NCBI RefSeq assembly: GCF_037974355.1
Contig: NZ_CP150235.1
Span: 6,572,001-6,636,000, forward strand
Direction: 5' to 3'
Origin: Paenibacillus sp. FSL R5-0517
GTDB taxonomy: Bacteria > Bacillota > Bacilli > Paenibacillales > Paenibacillaceae
Length of the DNA: 64,000 nt
The notes under the pieces were generated by a model that saw only the letters and a list, made by a program, of their open reading frames with translations, had not been told where the DNA came from and did not search any database. Position 1 is the stretch's first letter. The number at the start of each line of letters is the position of its first letter. Below are positions 7,598-15,955 of this stretch, in pieces. The translations under genes were made by a program, and so were the position numbers.

Positions 7598-8677
7598 TCA
7601 GCGTTCGGCAAGCCGAACACTGTAATACCTCATTGCAAGTGGCTTTCCATCCATCTCAAGCTGGCCTTGCAGCACCAGTTGTCGTAGACGGTACTCCACG
7701 AACGCATCACCTATATGCTGGCTGCTCGTCCCAATCACTTCCCCCACAATACGAGCTGCTCGGATATACTTGCCTGGCTCCCAGTTCGGTGTCAGTTCCC
7801 TTACCTTCTGCATAATGTACTCGTCCAACGCATCTTCAGGCAGACTTTGAATCTCGCCATTCTCCATCATACGCAATAGTCCGGGCTGTACCGAGAGTTC
7901 CAACCAATCCTGCTCCAGTTGCAGGCGTTCTTGCTTGGACAGCGGCTCTTGCTCAGAGCAGACGTGCCACATCGCCAGAAGCTTCTCAGGAAGAATCTCG
8001 CCTGTGTGGAGCACATCATATTGAACGTCAGGTGTATTAAATAATTGCTGATATAAGCCGCTCGTTTCGATCAGATATATAGGACTCTTACTGTCGCGTA
8101 ATAAATGCATCGCATAGAGTAGTCCCGTCTTCTCACGTGCATTATTCGAATACCAGATGATGATTGACGTCTTGGAATCGAGAGACTGCATTGTGGAGTT
8201 AAGCTCAATTAATGATTCAAGTTCATGCATGGCATAAGCCTCGCGGTCACTGAGACACATTCGTTCGGTCAGCCAGAGATGCCTGCGCTGCAGTTCTGCA
8301 CGATGAGTCAGATCACCTAACGGGCCCACAGCATAATTATCATCCATAGAGAAAAAGCTCCGCTTTTCCTGATTATCTAAAGTGCTCATTCCCATTTTCA
8401 GACTACTCAGAGGTGATTCTCCAAACGTAATATGCATTTCATTTGTCTTGTCGGTCTCAGCCAGAGCTTGTTGTTCCAGCAATTCCAGATCAAAAGGGGT
8501 ATCCATATTCCGAAACAGAGACTGTACCACATCGGCAAAATCCACCTTTTCACCTTGCTCCTCCTGCCGCTTAACCACCTGTGCTGATTTCATATAAAGC
8601 ACACGCAGAGCTGAACGAAGGTCATTCTCATTCATGCGATTCAACACTCGACTGAAAGCAAAGATATCATCAATCAT
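7598..8677 (-). CDS. DUF1835/DUF3658 domain protein
   Basis: Cytoplasmic protein of 359 aa. After a helical N-terminus of about 80 residues it has the DUF1835 signature HITFGESPLSSLK (near residues 82-94), continuing to YLIETSGLY. The C-terminal third resembles DUF3658, with Trp- and Arg-rich segments. No reaction is known; the family is common in Bacillus and Paenibacillus as stand-alone genes. The start has an excellent ribosome site, AAGGAGGATCAGC before ATG. It is followed on the same strand by nothing close, and the upstream TVP38 gene is 70 bases away, so they may or may not share a transcript. Confidence 0.82.
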   Translation of the reverse strand: MIDDIFAFSRVLNRMNENDLRSALRVLYMKSAQVVKRQEEQGEKVDFADVVQSLFRNMDTPFDLELLEQQALAETDKTNEMHITFGESPLSSLKMGMSTLDNQEKRSFFSMDDNYAVGPLGDLTHRAELQRRHLWLTERMCLSDREAYAMHELESLIELNSTMQSLDSKTSIIIWYSNNAREKTGLLYAMHLLRDSKSPIYLIETSGLYQQLFNTPDVQYDVLHTGEILPEKLLAMWHVCSEQEPLSKQERLQLEQDWLELSVQPGLLRMMENGEIQSLPEDALDEYIMQKVRELTPNWEPGKYIRAARIVGEVIGTSSQHIGDAFVEYRLRQLVLQGQLEMDGKPLAMRYYSVRLAER

Positions 8678-8747
8678 GCTGATCCTCCTTCAAGCTAACG
8701 TCAATATTGACAGAGATTAAATATCTGAACACTGATATTCCTTTTGT

Positions 8748-9413
8748 TTATGAGGAGATTGATTTTCCAGTTGGTTGATTCAGATCACTCAACTCTTCAC
8801 CATCTGACGATGACCGGGTAAAGTGTCGCTCCAGTTTGCGGCTTGCCCACAAGGAAACCGCAATGAACAACAATACGCCCACCCAGCGTGCAGGGTGCTC
8901 CAGAAATTGTTCCACATTGGAACCGATATACGTCACAGAGAAGATCATGATCGCTTTACCACAGGCCACCGCAAGCAGGAAGGATAATAACCGCATTCGC
9001 GCGATCCCTGCCGCCACATTAATAATGACGAACGGACCCACCGGGAAGATACTGAGCAGAAAGACATACCCGAACGCGTTCCTCCGAATCCACACCATGC
9101 TGCGTTGCACACGAGGTTTGCGTGCCCACCGTTCCACAAAGGCAGATTTCCCGATCTCCCGTACGATCAGAAATGTCACGGTGCAACCGAGAATCATGCC
9201 AATCCATGAATATAAGAACCCTGCCCACAGACCGTATACCGCACCGTTCACGCCCACAATCAACAACGTTGGAAGTGGCGGCACAAATGATTTCATAAAC
9301 GTAAGCAATATTCCCGGTAACGGGCCGAAAGAGCGAAACTTCTCCAGCCAGAAACGAATATTTTCTTCCGTAATATATGACATAATATCCAATGCTGCCG
9401 GGGTCATTAGCAT
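8748..9413 (-). CDS. TVP38/TMEM64 (DedA-like) membrane protein
   Basis: Integral membrane protein of 221 aa in the TVP38/TMEM64 (VTT/SNARE-associated) family. It has the re-entrant segment FVPPLPTLLIVGVNGAVYG near residues 44-62 and further hydrophobic helices near 65-90, 130-155 and 165-190. A second conserved block, FPVGPFVIINVAAG, lies near residues 121-134. Relatives help move or scramble phospholipids and undecaprenyl phosphate. The start is uncertain: ATG at 9413 (with GGATGG upstream), 9407 or 9383 are all possible. The tail after residue 195 is hydrophilic and Ser-rich. Confidence 0.88.
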   Translation of the reverse strand: MLMTPAALDIMSYITEENIRFWLEKFRSFGPLPGILLTFMKSFVPPLPTLLIVGVNGAVYGLWAGFLYSWIGMILGCTVTFLIVREIGKSAFVERWARKPRVQRSMVWIRRNAFGYVFLLSIFPVGPFVIINVAAGIARMRLLSFLLAVACGKAIMIFSVTYIGSNVEQFLEHPARWVGVLLFIAVSLWASRKLERHFTRSSSDGEELSDLNQPTGKSISS

Positions 9414-9602
9414 CCATCCAATCTATACAATCTACATTCTTAGGTTTGATGCTCACTATACCTTTCATCATTCAAGTGAATGATGAAGCTTCTTTCACAA
9501 CTCACTCCAAGTATAACGTACATCTTCCATGAACAACGTTGTCAATTTGAAGAAATTATCGCACAGTGAACTGACGTCCCACCGAAATCAAAATGAAATC
9601 CA

Positions 9603-9643
9603 AAAAGCACACCTCGACCCTCTAGTGGTCTTGGTGTGCTCTT
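9603..9643 (-). terminator. Terminator of the HNH gene
   Basis: On the minus strand, AGCACACCAAGACC pairs with GGTCGAGGTGTGCT around a short loop, followed by TTTTTGG. It lies 35 bases past the HNH stop. The remainder of 9414-9602 holds the upstream region of the TVP38 gene and no other gene. Confidence 0.8.
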
Positions 9644-9677
9644 CATATTAAAACCCGATGTTATCTTCGGGAGTATA

Positions 9678-11321
9678 TCATCCTTCTTCCAGCTGTGCTT
9701 CCTGCATTGCGAGTTCAATCAACTCTGCCTGATGGGCAGCATTCCATTCAGGAATCCCGGAACGCATGAACTCTTCAGCATCCATTGCCGCTTTGGACTG
9801 GTTGCAGAGATTGCAAGCGCAGACACAGTTAAGCGGGGTGGTATGTCCACCTTTGGCACGCGGCAGCAGATGGTCGATTGTATCCCCGTACGATCCACAG
9901 AAGTAACAGGTATAGTGATCCCGCGTCAGAATATACCGCTTGAAATCCTTGTTGCTGAACAATCGGCGAATCGTGTACCGATTGACCACCACAGCAGCTT
10001 TTTCCTTGACCAGGGTGACCGCAAGTTCCATGTCCACTTCTTGATGCCAGCGACGTCCCTTGTCCGTTTTGCCGCGCATCCGTACCATGCCTTGCCGGTT
10101 GGTCCGGAGCGAAGCCGGATCTTCCGGATCGATGGCTACCGGAGCCGCCGGCGTCTGGCGGCGAGGACGGCCATCCGTGCCAGCCCCGTGACTACGGCTG
10201 GCATGCGCGGGCCGCTGCCCGGATGCACCGCGGGCAGCGTCTTCGCCGTTCGCCTTAGGCGCACGCTCCTTGCGCGCCTGGCGCGGCTTGGTCCCTGGCG
10301 AGCCAGGCTGGCGCACGGGCGCAGGAGGCCCTGCCTCCGCAGCAGCCCCCGGCGCTTGCCCAGGCTCGCGCCCGGTGGCGGCAGGCTGTGCCTCCGCCGC
10401 CGTCGGTGCAGCGACCGTGGTTGCATCGCCACGGTCGCTCAGTGCCGGCGCATGGGCCTCAGCAGCGATGCTGCGGGCCTGCCCTGCGCCGGGCGCGAGC
10501 GCGCCAGCACGCTTGCGGCGGCGCTTGCGCTTGCGTTTGGCTGCGGTCGGTTGATCCGCAGCCATGGGCTCTGCTGCCGGGCCTTGCGGCTCAGCAGGCA
10601 GCAGAGCTTGGTGGGCCGCCGCAGTCTGTTCGGCGGCCTGCACTGCAGCGGCTGCTCGCGCGCCAGCCCGCTGTGCAGTGCCCTTTGCATTCGCAGCAGC
10701 AGGGTCCTGCGAATGCATTTCCCCACGCCAGCGCTCGCCTGGCTGTGGCTCAGCAAGATCAGTTACTACCTCACCCGCCAAACCATCATGCTCCAGACTA
10801 GCCTCTTTCTGCGTATTACTTTGCATTCCGTCTGGCTTGCTCTTCCTCCGTCTTCTCCGCTTCTTCCGAATTCCCGAAGAAGGGGGGGAGGAAATCACCA
10901 ATTCAGCGTGTTCATCGTCATCCGAAGATGTCGAATCCAATGTGGGCTCAGGCACACGACTTCGATCTGGCTCAGTTGACATAACAGATCCCCGCTCCAT
11001 ACCATGAGCGATCTGACCTGCTTCATTTTTCGCAGAGACAGATGATCTGTCCGTAACCGCAGCACGGGCGACCATGCCATCCCGTTGACGCTCTATCTGT
11101 TCACCTGTATGCCCGATTGAACGAGTAACGCGTTCAGCCTGTCCACCGAGCTGACGACAGCTGCGGCAGGCTCCCCGCCTGGCTCCGGGACCTGCCCGCT
11201 TTCCGGTTCTGCGCCGGAATTCGGACATCGCCCGCTGTTGTCCGCAATACATACACGTTTTGCTCAGTCGCGCTTCTTGTTCCGTCTTTCCTTGCCGGAA
11301 AGGGGCTGGACCCGTCTCCAT
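9678..11321 (-). CDS. HNH endonuclease with long disordered Ala/Arg-rich insert
   Basis: Three-part protein of 547 aa. Residues 22-56 form a small zinc-finger-like unit (CMYC near the start, CRSC at its end). About residues 57-400 are low complexity: very rich in Ala, Arg, Pro, Gln and Gly with two basic stretches (KKRRRRRKSK and KRKRKRRRKR), and probably disordered. The C-terminus (about residues 410-547) holds an HNH nuclease fold with CYFCG, the catalytic TIDHLLPRAKGG and CNLCNQSK. DNA coding for the insert (10140-10740) is far more GC-rich than its neighbours. HNH enzymes of this kind are metal-dependent DNA nickases or nucleases; the physiological target is unknown. GAGGTGA precedes the ATG. 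A 49-aa CxxC protein lies 44 bases upstream on the same strand. Confidence 0.85.
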   Translation of the reverse strand: METGPAPFRQGKTEQEARLSKTCMYCGQQRAMSEFRRRTGKRAGPGARRGACRSCRQLGGQAERVTRSIGHTGEQIERQRDGMVARAAVTDRSSVSAKNEAGQIAHGMERGSVMSTEPDRSRVPEPTLDSTSSDDDEHAELVISSPPSSGIRKKRRRRRKSKPDGMQSNTQKEASLEHDGLAGEVVTDLAEPQPGERWRGEMHSQDPAAANAKGTAQRAGARAAAAVQAAEQTAAAHQALLPAEPQGPAAEPMAADQPTAAKRKRKRRRKRAGALAPGAGQARSIAAEAHAPALSDRGDATTVAAPTAAEAQPAATGREPGQAPGAAAEAGPPAPVRQPGSPGTKPRQARKERAPKANGEDAARGASGQRPAHASRSHGAGTDGRPRRQTPAAPVAIDPEDPASLRTNRQGMVRMRGKTDKGRRWHQEVDMELAVTLVKEKAAVVVNRYTIRRLFSNKDFKRYILTRDHYTCYFCGSYGDTIDHLLPRAKGGHTTPLNCVCACNLCNQSKAAMDAEEFMRSGIPEWNAAHQAELIELAMQEAQLEEG

Positions 11322-11365
11322 GTTGTCACCTCGGTTCCGTATGAATCCGGTTTCTTTCTATTGTA

Positions 11366-11515
11366 TCACATCTGCTCGTGAACACCCTCATGGCCATAGG
11401 CCTGATAATCTTTCGAGTTGTACTCCTGTGCCTGTTCATTACATTCGTGAAGAATGTGTTCCACATATTCCAATATATCCTGCATCGGTCTCCCGCATTT
11501 TTCGCATGTTGTCAT
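11366..11515 (-). CDS. Small CxxC zinc-ribbon-like protein, 49 aa
   Basis: A short open frame read on the minus strand from ATG 11515, with AAGGTGA six bases upstream. The product begins MTTCEKCGRPMQDILEYVEH and ends GHEGVHEQM. One CxxC pair (C4, C7), a later Cys (C25) and several His residues suggest one bound zinc or a small redox-sensitive protein; the rest is acidic and helical. It ends 44 bases before the HNH nuclease gene, so both are likely on one transcript. Codon use and the ribosome site support a real gene, but I recognise no named family. Confidence 0.7.
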   Translation of the reverse strand: MTTCEKCGRPMQDILEYVEHILHECNEQAQEYNSKDYQAYGHEGVHEQM

Positions 11516-11627
11516 GTTATTCACCTTAACCCTGTTATCTATAATGTATTAACGTTCCGCCATATGATTACCCCTCAACCATGAAAAAGAAACACTCGTT
11601 CCCCATAATCCAGATTATCGTATAGAT

Positions 11628-11679
11628 AAAAAAAACCGCTCCTTGTTCTCCCCTAAGGTCGACCAAGAAACGGTTTATT
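11628..11679 (-). terminator. Terminator of the acyltransferase gene
   Basis: On the minus strand, AAACCGTTTCTTGG pairs imperfectly with CAAGGAGCGGTTT, followed by a run of T. It lies about 25 bases past the stop of the acyltransferase gene. Confidence 0.7.
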
Positions 11680-11701
11680 ATTCCTGTGTTGGAAATACAT
11701 C

Positions 11702-12883
11702 TTAACGAACGTCCAGTTGGCCCGAGTTCTGTTGAGGTACCAGTCGCGGTTTCGGTTTCGGCAGATTGCCAAAGATGACCCACGCATAGGGAACGAACCT
11801 TGCCGTCAATCCAACGACAATCCACGAAGCGATCAGCGCTACCCCGAATCCTCCGGCATACCACAGATGCACTAACCAGGAGACTCCTGTTTGCGGTGGA
11901 AATTCACGATACACCAGCAGGAAGAATGGATGAATCAGATAGATCCCAAACGACAGAGCTCCAAGCCGGTTTAGCGGCTTCACGATCAGTGATGGCCCTT
12001 TGCGATAGAGCAGATAAGCGACCTGGATCAGGACCAGGGCACAGGCGAAAGTATGAACATTCCAGAAGAATTCATACCATAGTGTGTTATACGTTGCGAT
12101 CTTCAGACGCAGCAGATAATAGATATACACATGGCCAAGTCCGGCAATGATCCACACCGCCCAGAGCAGAATCCATGAAGCTACGCGCCCTTTGGTTGCA
12201 TTGGCCCGACTGATGACGAACCATTGCTTGATTTTAGGGAAATACACCCCGATAAAAGCACCAAGCATGAAATAGGAAAAATACGAGAACGCCCAGCTTC
12301 CCTTGTTGGGTACCTGGAATCCATATTTATTACTTACGATGAATGCCCATTGAATCAATAGACCAATTGGTACAGACCATTTCACCACAGAAGGATACTT
12401 CTTGAGCAGCCATAACACCAATGGGAATAACAGATAAAATTGCATGTTAATGAATACAAAGTACAGATGCGTATATGCTTTCCCCGTAAACAATTTCGTT
12501 ATGAAGCTTACAGCCGTTTCGCCGAACGGTCGACCCTGATAGTGCGTGAAGTGCAGAATAACAAAATACATCAATGAGAACAGGAAATACGGAAGCAATA
12601 TATACACGAATCTTTTCTTGTAAAAATTACTTACGAGTTTCTTGTCCAGCGGACGGGAATAATAGTTGTAGAACAGTACGAAACTGCTCATAAAAATAAA
12701 GGTTGGCGTACCATATTTCATAAAAATATTAATAAAGTTGTACAGCCAGTAGTAGCCTGAGCCCGTCATGTCCACCGTCGCATAAGATGTGGAGTGCACG
12801 CATAGTACGCCGATAATTGCCATGGCACGTACCAGATTCAGCTCTGGAATTCGCTCTCTTTTCAGTGTTTCACTCATGTTCAC
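11702..12883 (-). CDS. Acyltransferase-3 family membrane protein
   Basis: Integral membrane O-acyltransferase (Acyl_transf_3, OafA/YrhL type), 393 aa, with about ten hydrophobic helices. The N-terminus has the family pattern ELNLVRAMAIIGVLCVHS (residues 14-31), where R20 and H30 are the usual active-site residues. It lacks the extracellular SGNH domain found in OatA-like proteins, so it belongs to the short form. Such enzymes acetylate or acylate cell-wall polymers, teichoic acids, exopolysaccharides or lipids; the acceptor here is unknown. It stands alone, flanked by terminators on both sides. Confidence 0.9.
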   Translation of the reverse strand: MNMSETLKRERIPELNLVRAMAIIGVLCVHSTSYATVDMTGSGYYWLYNFINIFMKYGTPTFIFMSSFVLFYNYYSRPLDKKLVSNFYKKRFVYILLPYFLFSLMYFVILHFTHYQGRPFGETAVSFITKLFTGKAYTHLYFVFINMQFYLLFPLVLWLLKKYPSVVKWSVPIGLLIQWAFIVSNKYGFQVPNKGSWAFSYFSYFMLGAFIGVYFPKIKQWFVISRANATKGRVASWILLWAVWIIAGLGHVYIYYLLRLKIATYNTLWYEFFWNVHTFACALVLIQVAYLLYRKGPSLIVKPLNRLGALSFGIYLIHPFFLLVYREFPPQTGVSWLVHLWYAGGFGVALIASWIVVGLTARFVPYAWVIFGNLPKPKPRLVPQQNSGQLDVR

Positions 12884-13040
12884 GTTTCTCCTTCATATGT
12901 TCGTCAATATGTCAGATATGACTTAATACATTAAAGCTCTCTATCTATTAAAAGCCATATTGCTTAAGATGGGTAGTCCAATTTCTTAATAATTCCTAAA
13001 TTTTCAACACATTTCACACTATTTTCATGTCTATATATGT

Positions 13041-13068
13041 AAAAAAGACCGCGAGTACGCGGTCTTTC
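13041..13068 (-). terminator. Terminator of the photolyase gene
   Basis: On the minus strand, AAAGACCGCG-TACT-CGCGGTCTTTTTT is a perfect 10-bp hairpin with a T-run, about 90 bases past the photolyase stop. The rest of 12884-13156 shows no gene. Confidence 0.85.
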
Positions 13069-13156
13069 GAACATCCTGCTTTCAACCAAATTATTGTTGG
13101 TTCGTCCGGATGAGAATGGTAAATCTGGTTAGACACTAAACTCGCCCTGCCCGAGT

Positions 13157-14503
13157 CTACTTCCCACGACTCGCCAAAATCTGTTTGTACACCTCAATTG
13201 CTGCATGTCTCGATGCCTTGAGATCCACAATGGCATCCTTGCGCGGCTGATGGATGTCTTTGCTGTGCAAGTCTTTCAATTCAGGCAACCACTTACGAAT
13301 ATAATCGCCTTGCGGATCATATTTCTCGGATTGCGTTACCGGGTTGTTCACCCGAAAATACGGAGCCGCATTCTCCCCAAGCGAGGCACACCATAGCCAG
13401 TTACCCCGGTTCTGAATGTTGTCATAATCACTCAGCTTGCGCCTGAAATAGGCTTCACCCAAGGTAAACGGACATTGCAGGTTTTTGGTGAGAAACATCG
13501 CCGTGAGAATCCGCAACCGATTTGGCATATGCCCGGTTTTATTCAGTTCCGTCATGGCTGCATCAATAATTGGAATGCCCGTCTCTGCCCTGCACCACCG
13601 TTCAAAATGATTATCATGGAGTGACGAGAGATCATACACCTTTTCATATGTAAAATAGTGACTCTCATAGACCGCCCGATACAGATAAAAGTCGCGGAAG
13701 CACAGCTGTCTGATCCACTCTCCAGCTTCCGCCGTGCGATTCGCGGCATCGTACATTTTGCGGATCGACACGGCTCCAACCGCTACATACGAACTGAGAT
13801 GACTCGGCTCGTAAGCCTCATATTCATCCCGATGATCCCCATATTCAGCAATTCGATCCGATAAGAATTGATCCAGCAGGAGATGCGGGTCCTCGTCATT
13901 CGAACCACTGCCCTCCAGCAACTCTGAAGGAACCATCATCGCATCCGGCCATTCAATCGGACGATCGCTCACCTTCAACTCGGCAACCGTTGTTGCCGAA
14001 GGAGGATTGGGATGTTCATTCATGAATTCCACCCACCGCCGATGAAAAGCCGCAAATACCTTATAAGGCTCCGACTTGCCCGTGAAATTCGCGAATCCAT
14101 TCAGATCCATCAGCAGATGATCCGTCAGTTGCGTAAAGGGAACCTCGTATGCCTCACTGACTTTGCGTATGGCCCTATCCCGCTCAATTGCATATGGCGT
14201 CATGTCCCGATGGACCACAACCTCATTCATCTCGCCTTTGAATTCGTTCAGGATAAAATCAACCACTTCAGCCGGTTTGCCATAAGCAACATGCAGTTTT
14301 CGTTTGGCTTCAAGATACTGCCTGCCTAATGCCGCTGCATGCTGTCTAAAATTCACACCGCTGTGTTCCTTCTCTCGGCCTTGCCGCAGGAGAAATGGAT
14401 CATAGATGAGAACATGCACACTCTCTTCTTCGTGTTCCCGCAAATAATCAAATGCCGCCAGATCATCCGTACGCAGATCTTTGCGGTGTATGAATAGCTT
14501 CAT
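13157..14503 (-). CDS. phr: Deoxyribodipyrimidine photolyase (cryptochrome/photolyase family)
   Basis: Light-driven flavoenzyme that splits cyclobutane pyrimidine dimers in DNA. The N-terminal antenna-type alpha/beta domain (residues 1-130) begins MKLFIHRKDLRTDD. The C-terminal FAD-binding domain has the family landmarks CFRDFYL (near residue 268), TGHMPNRLRIL (near 328) and NRGNWLWCASLGENAAPYFR (near 370-390), containing the Trp residues of the electron chain. The length of 448 aa is typical for class I enzymes. It stands alone with its own terminator, and the upstream response regulator gene ends 27 bases before its start, so read-through is possible. Confidence 0.94.
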   Translation of the reverse strand: MKLFIHRKDLRTDDLAAFDYLREHEEESVHVLIYDPFLLRQGREKEHSGVNFRQHAAALGRQYLEAKRKLHVAYGKPAEVVDFILNEFKGEMNEVVVHRDMTPYAIERDRAIRKVSEAYEVPFTQLTDHLLMDLNGFANFTGKSEPYKVFAAFHRRWVEFMNEHPNPPSATTVAELKVSDRPIEWPDAMMVPSELLEGSGSNDEDPHLLLDQFLSDRIAEYGDHRDEYEAYEPSHLSSYVAVGAVSIRKMYDAANRTAEAGEWIRQLCFRDFYLYRAVYESHYFTYEKVYDLSSLHDNHFERWCRAETGIPIIDAAMTELNKTGHMPNRLRILTAMFLTKNLQCPFTLGEAYFRRKLSDYDNIQNRGNWLWCASLGENAAPYFRVNNPVTQSEKYDPQGDYIRKWLPELKDLHSKDIHQPRKDAIVDLKASRHAAIEVYKQILASRGK

Positions 14504-14530
14504 GCCTCACCCTCCTGTCTGAACTTATGT

Positions 14531-15694
14531 TTATTTGTCCGTCAAATTCTGATATAACCGGCTTGTCTCCGGCTCCGGCTGATGCCCCAGATCCTCACTT
14601 AATGTCAATGTGAATGAATGATATAAACGAAGTATGCCTTGCTGATCATCCATAGATGCATACACTTCCATCATGAGTCGGCAGATTTCTTCCAAATAAG
14701 GCTCCCGTTCCTGCAATAACGTTAATTGCTCAATTGCTTCCTTGCCACGACCATGCTCCATATCCCATCTCGCGATGTCCATAACCAGCCCTGTATACTT
14801 GCGTCTGAGTTCCCTTGCTTTGGCCTGTGCCCAACGATAATCATGCTCTTCCAGATAATCGGCACGATAGAGTGGAATCATATGTCTCAGATCATCGATA
14901 TTGTCTGATGTGATGGCGTTGTAGACCATGGCTTTCTCAAATTGATCCACATCACTTACCAGGTTGCCTGATAACAGACGATAGCGGTTCATATTGTACT
15001 CCAGCTTGCCTGTCATGTTCCATTCCTTAAAAAGCTTTCGAATCTGGTACACGGAGGTATGTAGATGTGTTAGACCTTTTTCCTGGGAAACATCACCCCA
15101 TAGCTGATCAAGCAGAATCTCCTTGCTTACCCACTCTTCCCTGTGATGAAACAAAAAAGCAAATAGCTCCTGCGCTTTGGTTGTGCGCCACTTATGTTTC
15201 TCCGCACCCTGTTCAAGGCTTTTATAGATGTCCAGATGTTTAAACGTTAGAAGCCCCGGAACCTCGGTATCCAGCTCCACAGAGACAGGTTCCGATGCCT
15301 GTACCTCGGCACTAGCCGCAACCTGGGAATGATACGACATTATGCCCACGATCCGATCAATGGTTTTGGCCAATCGTGCGGAGCTTACCGGCTTAAGCAC
15401 ATAATCCAGTGCATGCAGCTCAAATGCCTCAACCGCATGATCCGCATAAGCCGTCACAAAGATGATACGAATACTCTGATCCAATTGCTGTATATATTCA
15501 GCCGCTTCCAGGCCATTCATTTCCGGCATTCCAATGTCCAAAAACACAACATCTACACGTTCCTTTGCCAGAAAATGAAGACCATCACGAGCTGTTGAAA
15601 AACATTGCACGGATGTAATCCGTCCGTCTGTCCGTAGTAAGCGCTCCAGATGGAGCTGCGCTGGCTTCTCATCATCGATCACAATGGCTCTCAC
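14531..15694 (-). CDS. SARP-like response regulator (receiver + winged helix + BTAD)
   Basis: Response regulator of about 387 aa with an unusual architecture. The receiver spans residues 1-118 (D7/D8 pocket, phospho-acceptor D53 in FLDIGMPEMNG, Lys in VLKPVSS). A winged-helix domain follows at about 165-245 (TKAQELFAFLFHHREEWVSK). A C-terminal BTAD domain (about 250-385) contains TPR-like helices (YLEEHDYRWAQAKARELRRK). BTAD domains occur in SARP activators of Streptomyces. I choose GTG at 15694 because AGGAGG lies 11 bases upstream and the in-frame ATG at 15727 has none; the longer form would add 11 residues. It follows the large hybrid kinase on the same strand, separated by a repeat element, and is its probable partner. 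Confidence 0.87.
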   Translation of the reverse strand: MRAIVIDDEKPAQLHLERLLRTDGRITSVQCFSTARDGLHFLAKERVDVVFLDIGMPEMNGLEAAEYIQQLDQSIRIIFVTAYADHAVEAFELHALDYVLKPVSSARLAKTIDRIVGIMSYHSQVAASAEVQASEPVSVELDTEVPGLLTFKHLDIYKSLEQGAEKHKWRTTKAQELFAFLFHHREEWVSKEILLDQLWGDVSQEKGLTHLHTSVYQIRKLFKEWNMTGKLEYNMNRYRLLSGNLVSDVDQFEKAMVYNAITSDNIDDLRHMIPLYRADYLEEHDYRWAQAKARELRRKYTGLVMDIARWDMEHGRGKEAIEQLTLLQEREPYLEEICRLMMEVYASMDDQQGILRLYHSFTLTLSEDLGHQPEPETSRLYQNLTDK

Positions 15695-15766
15695 CGTTCT
15701 TTCAGCCTCCTGCCATGAAAGATTCAATTAGAATGCCGATTCTATCGGCATCCGTTTATTAGGTCG

Positions 15767-15915
15767 TGTCTCAAAACTCGCTGAAGTGCATCTTTTACCG
15801 CCTTTTCGCCCCCTGCTGCGTCACTTTCCCTTGACGTGCCCCGGCACGCCTGCGTAAAATTTCCTGGCTTGGAACGAAAATTCGGCAAAATCTGCTTCCT
15901 TCGGAGTTTTCAGCC
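15767..15915. repeat. Palindromic intergenic element
   Basis: About 150 GC-rich bases with imperfect terminal inverted repeats: CTCAAAACTCGCTGAAG at 15770-15786 against CTTCCTTCGGAGTTTTCAG at 15895-15913. Inside are TGACGTGCC and GGCACGCC. It lies between the hybrid kinase and its response regulator. No open frame or transposase is present, so it is a small repeat or MITE-like insertion, or a structured RNA segment in the transcript. Confidence 0.5.
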
Positions 15916-15955
15916 CCTCCCTAGTCTGTTAACCATAAATGCTTAACTCGGCACA

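Noticed and set aside
9636..10979. Long open frame antisense to the HNH nuclease gene
   Set aside because: It reflects the GC-rich insert; the minus strand carries the zinc-finger and HNH motifs.
14531..15727. ATG at 15727 as the start of the SARP-like regulator
   Set aside because: It has no ribosome site; AGGAGG lies downstream of it, before the in-frame GTG at 15694.
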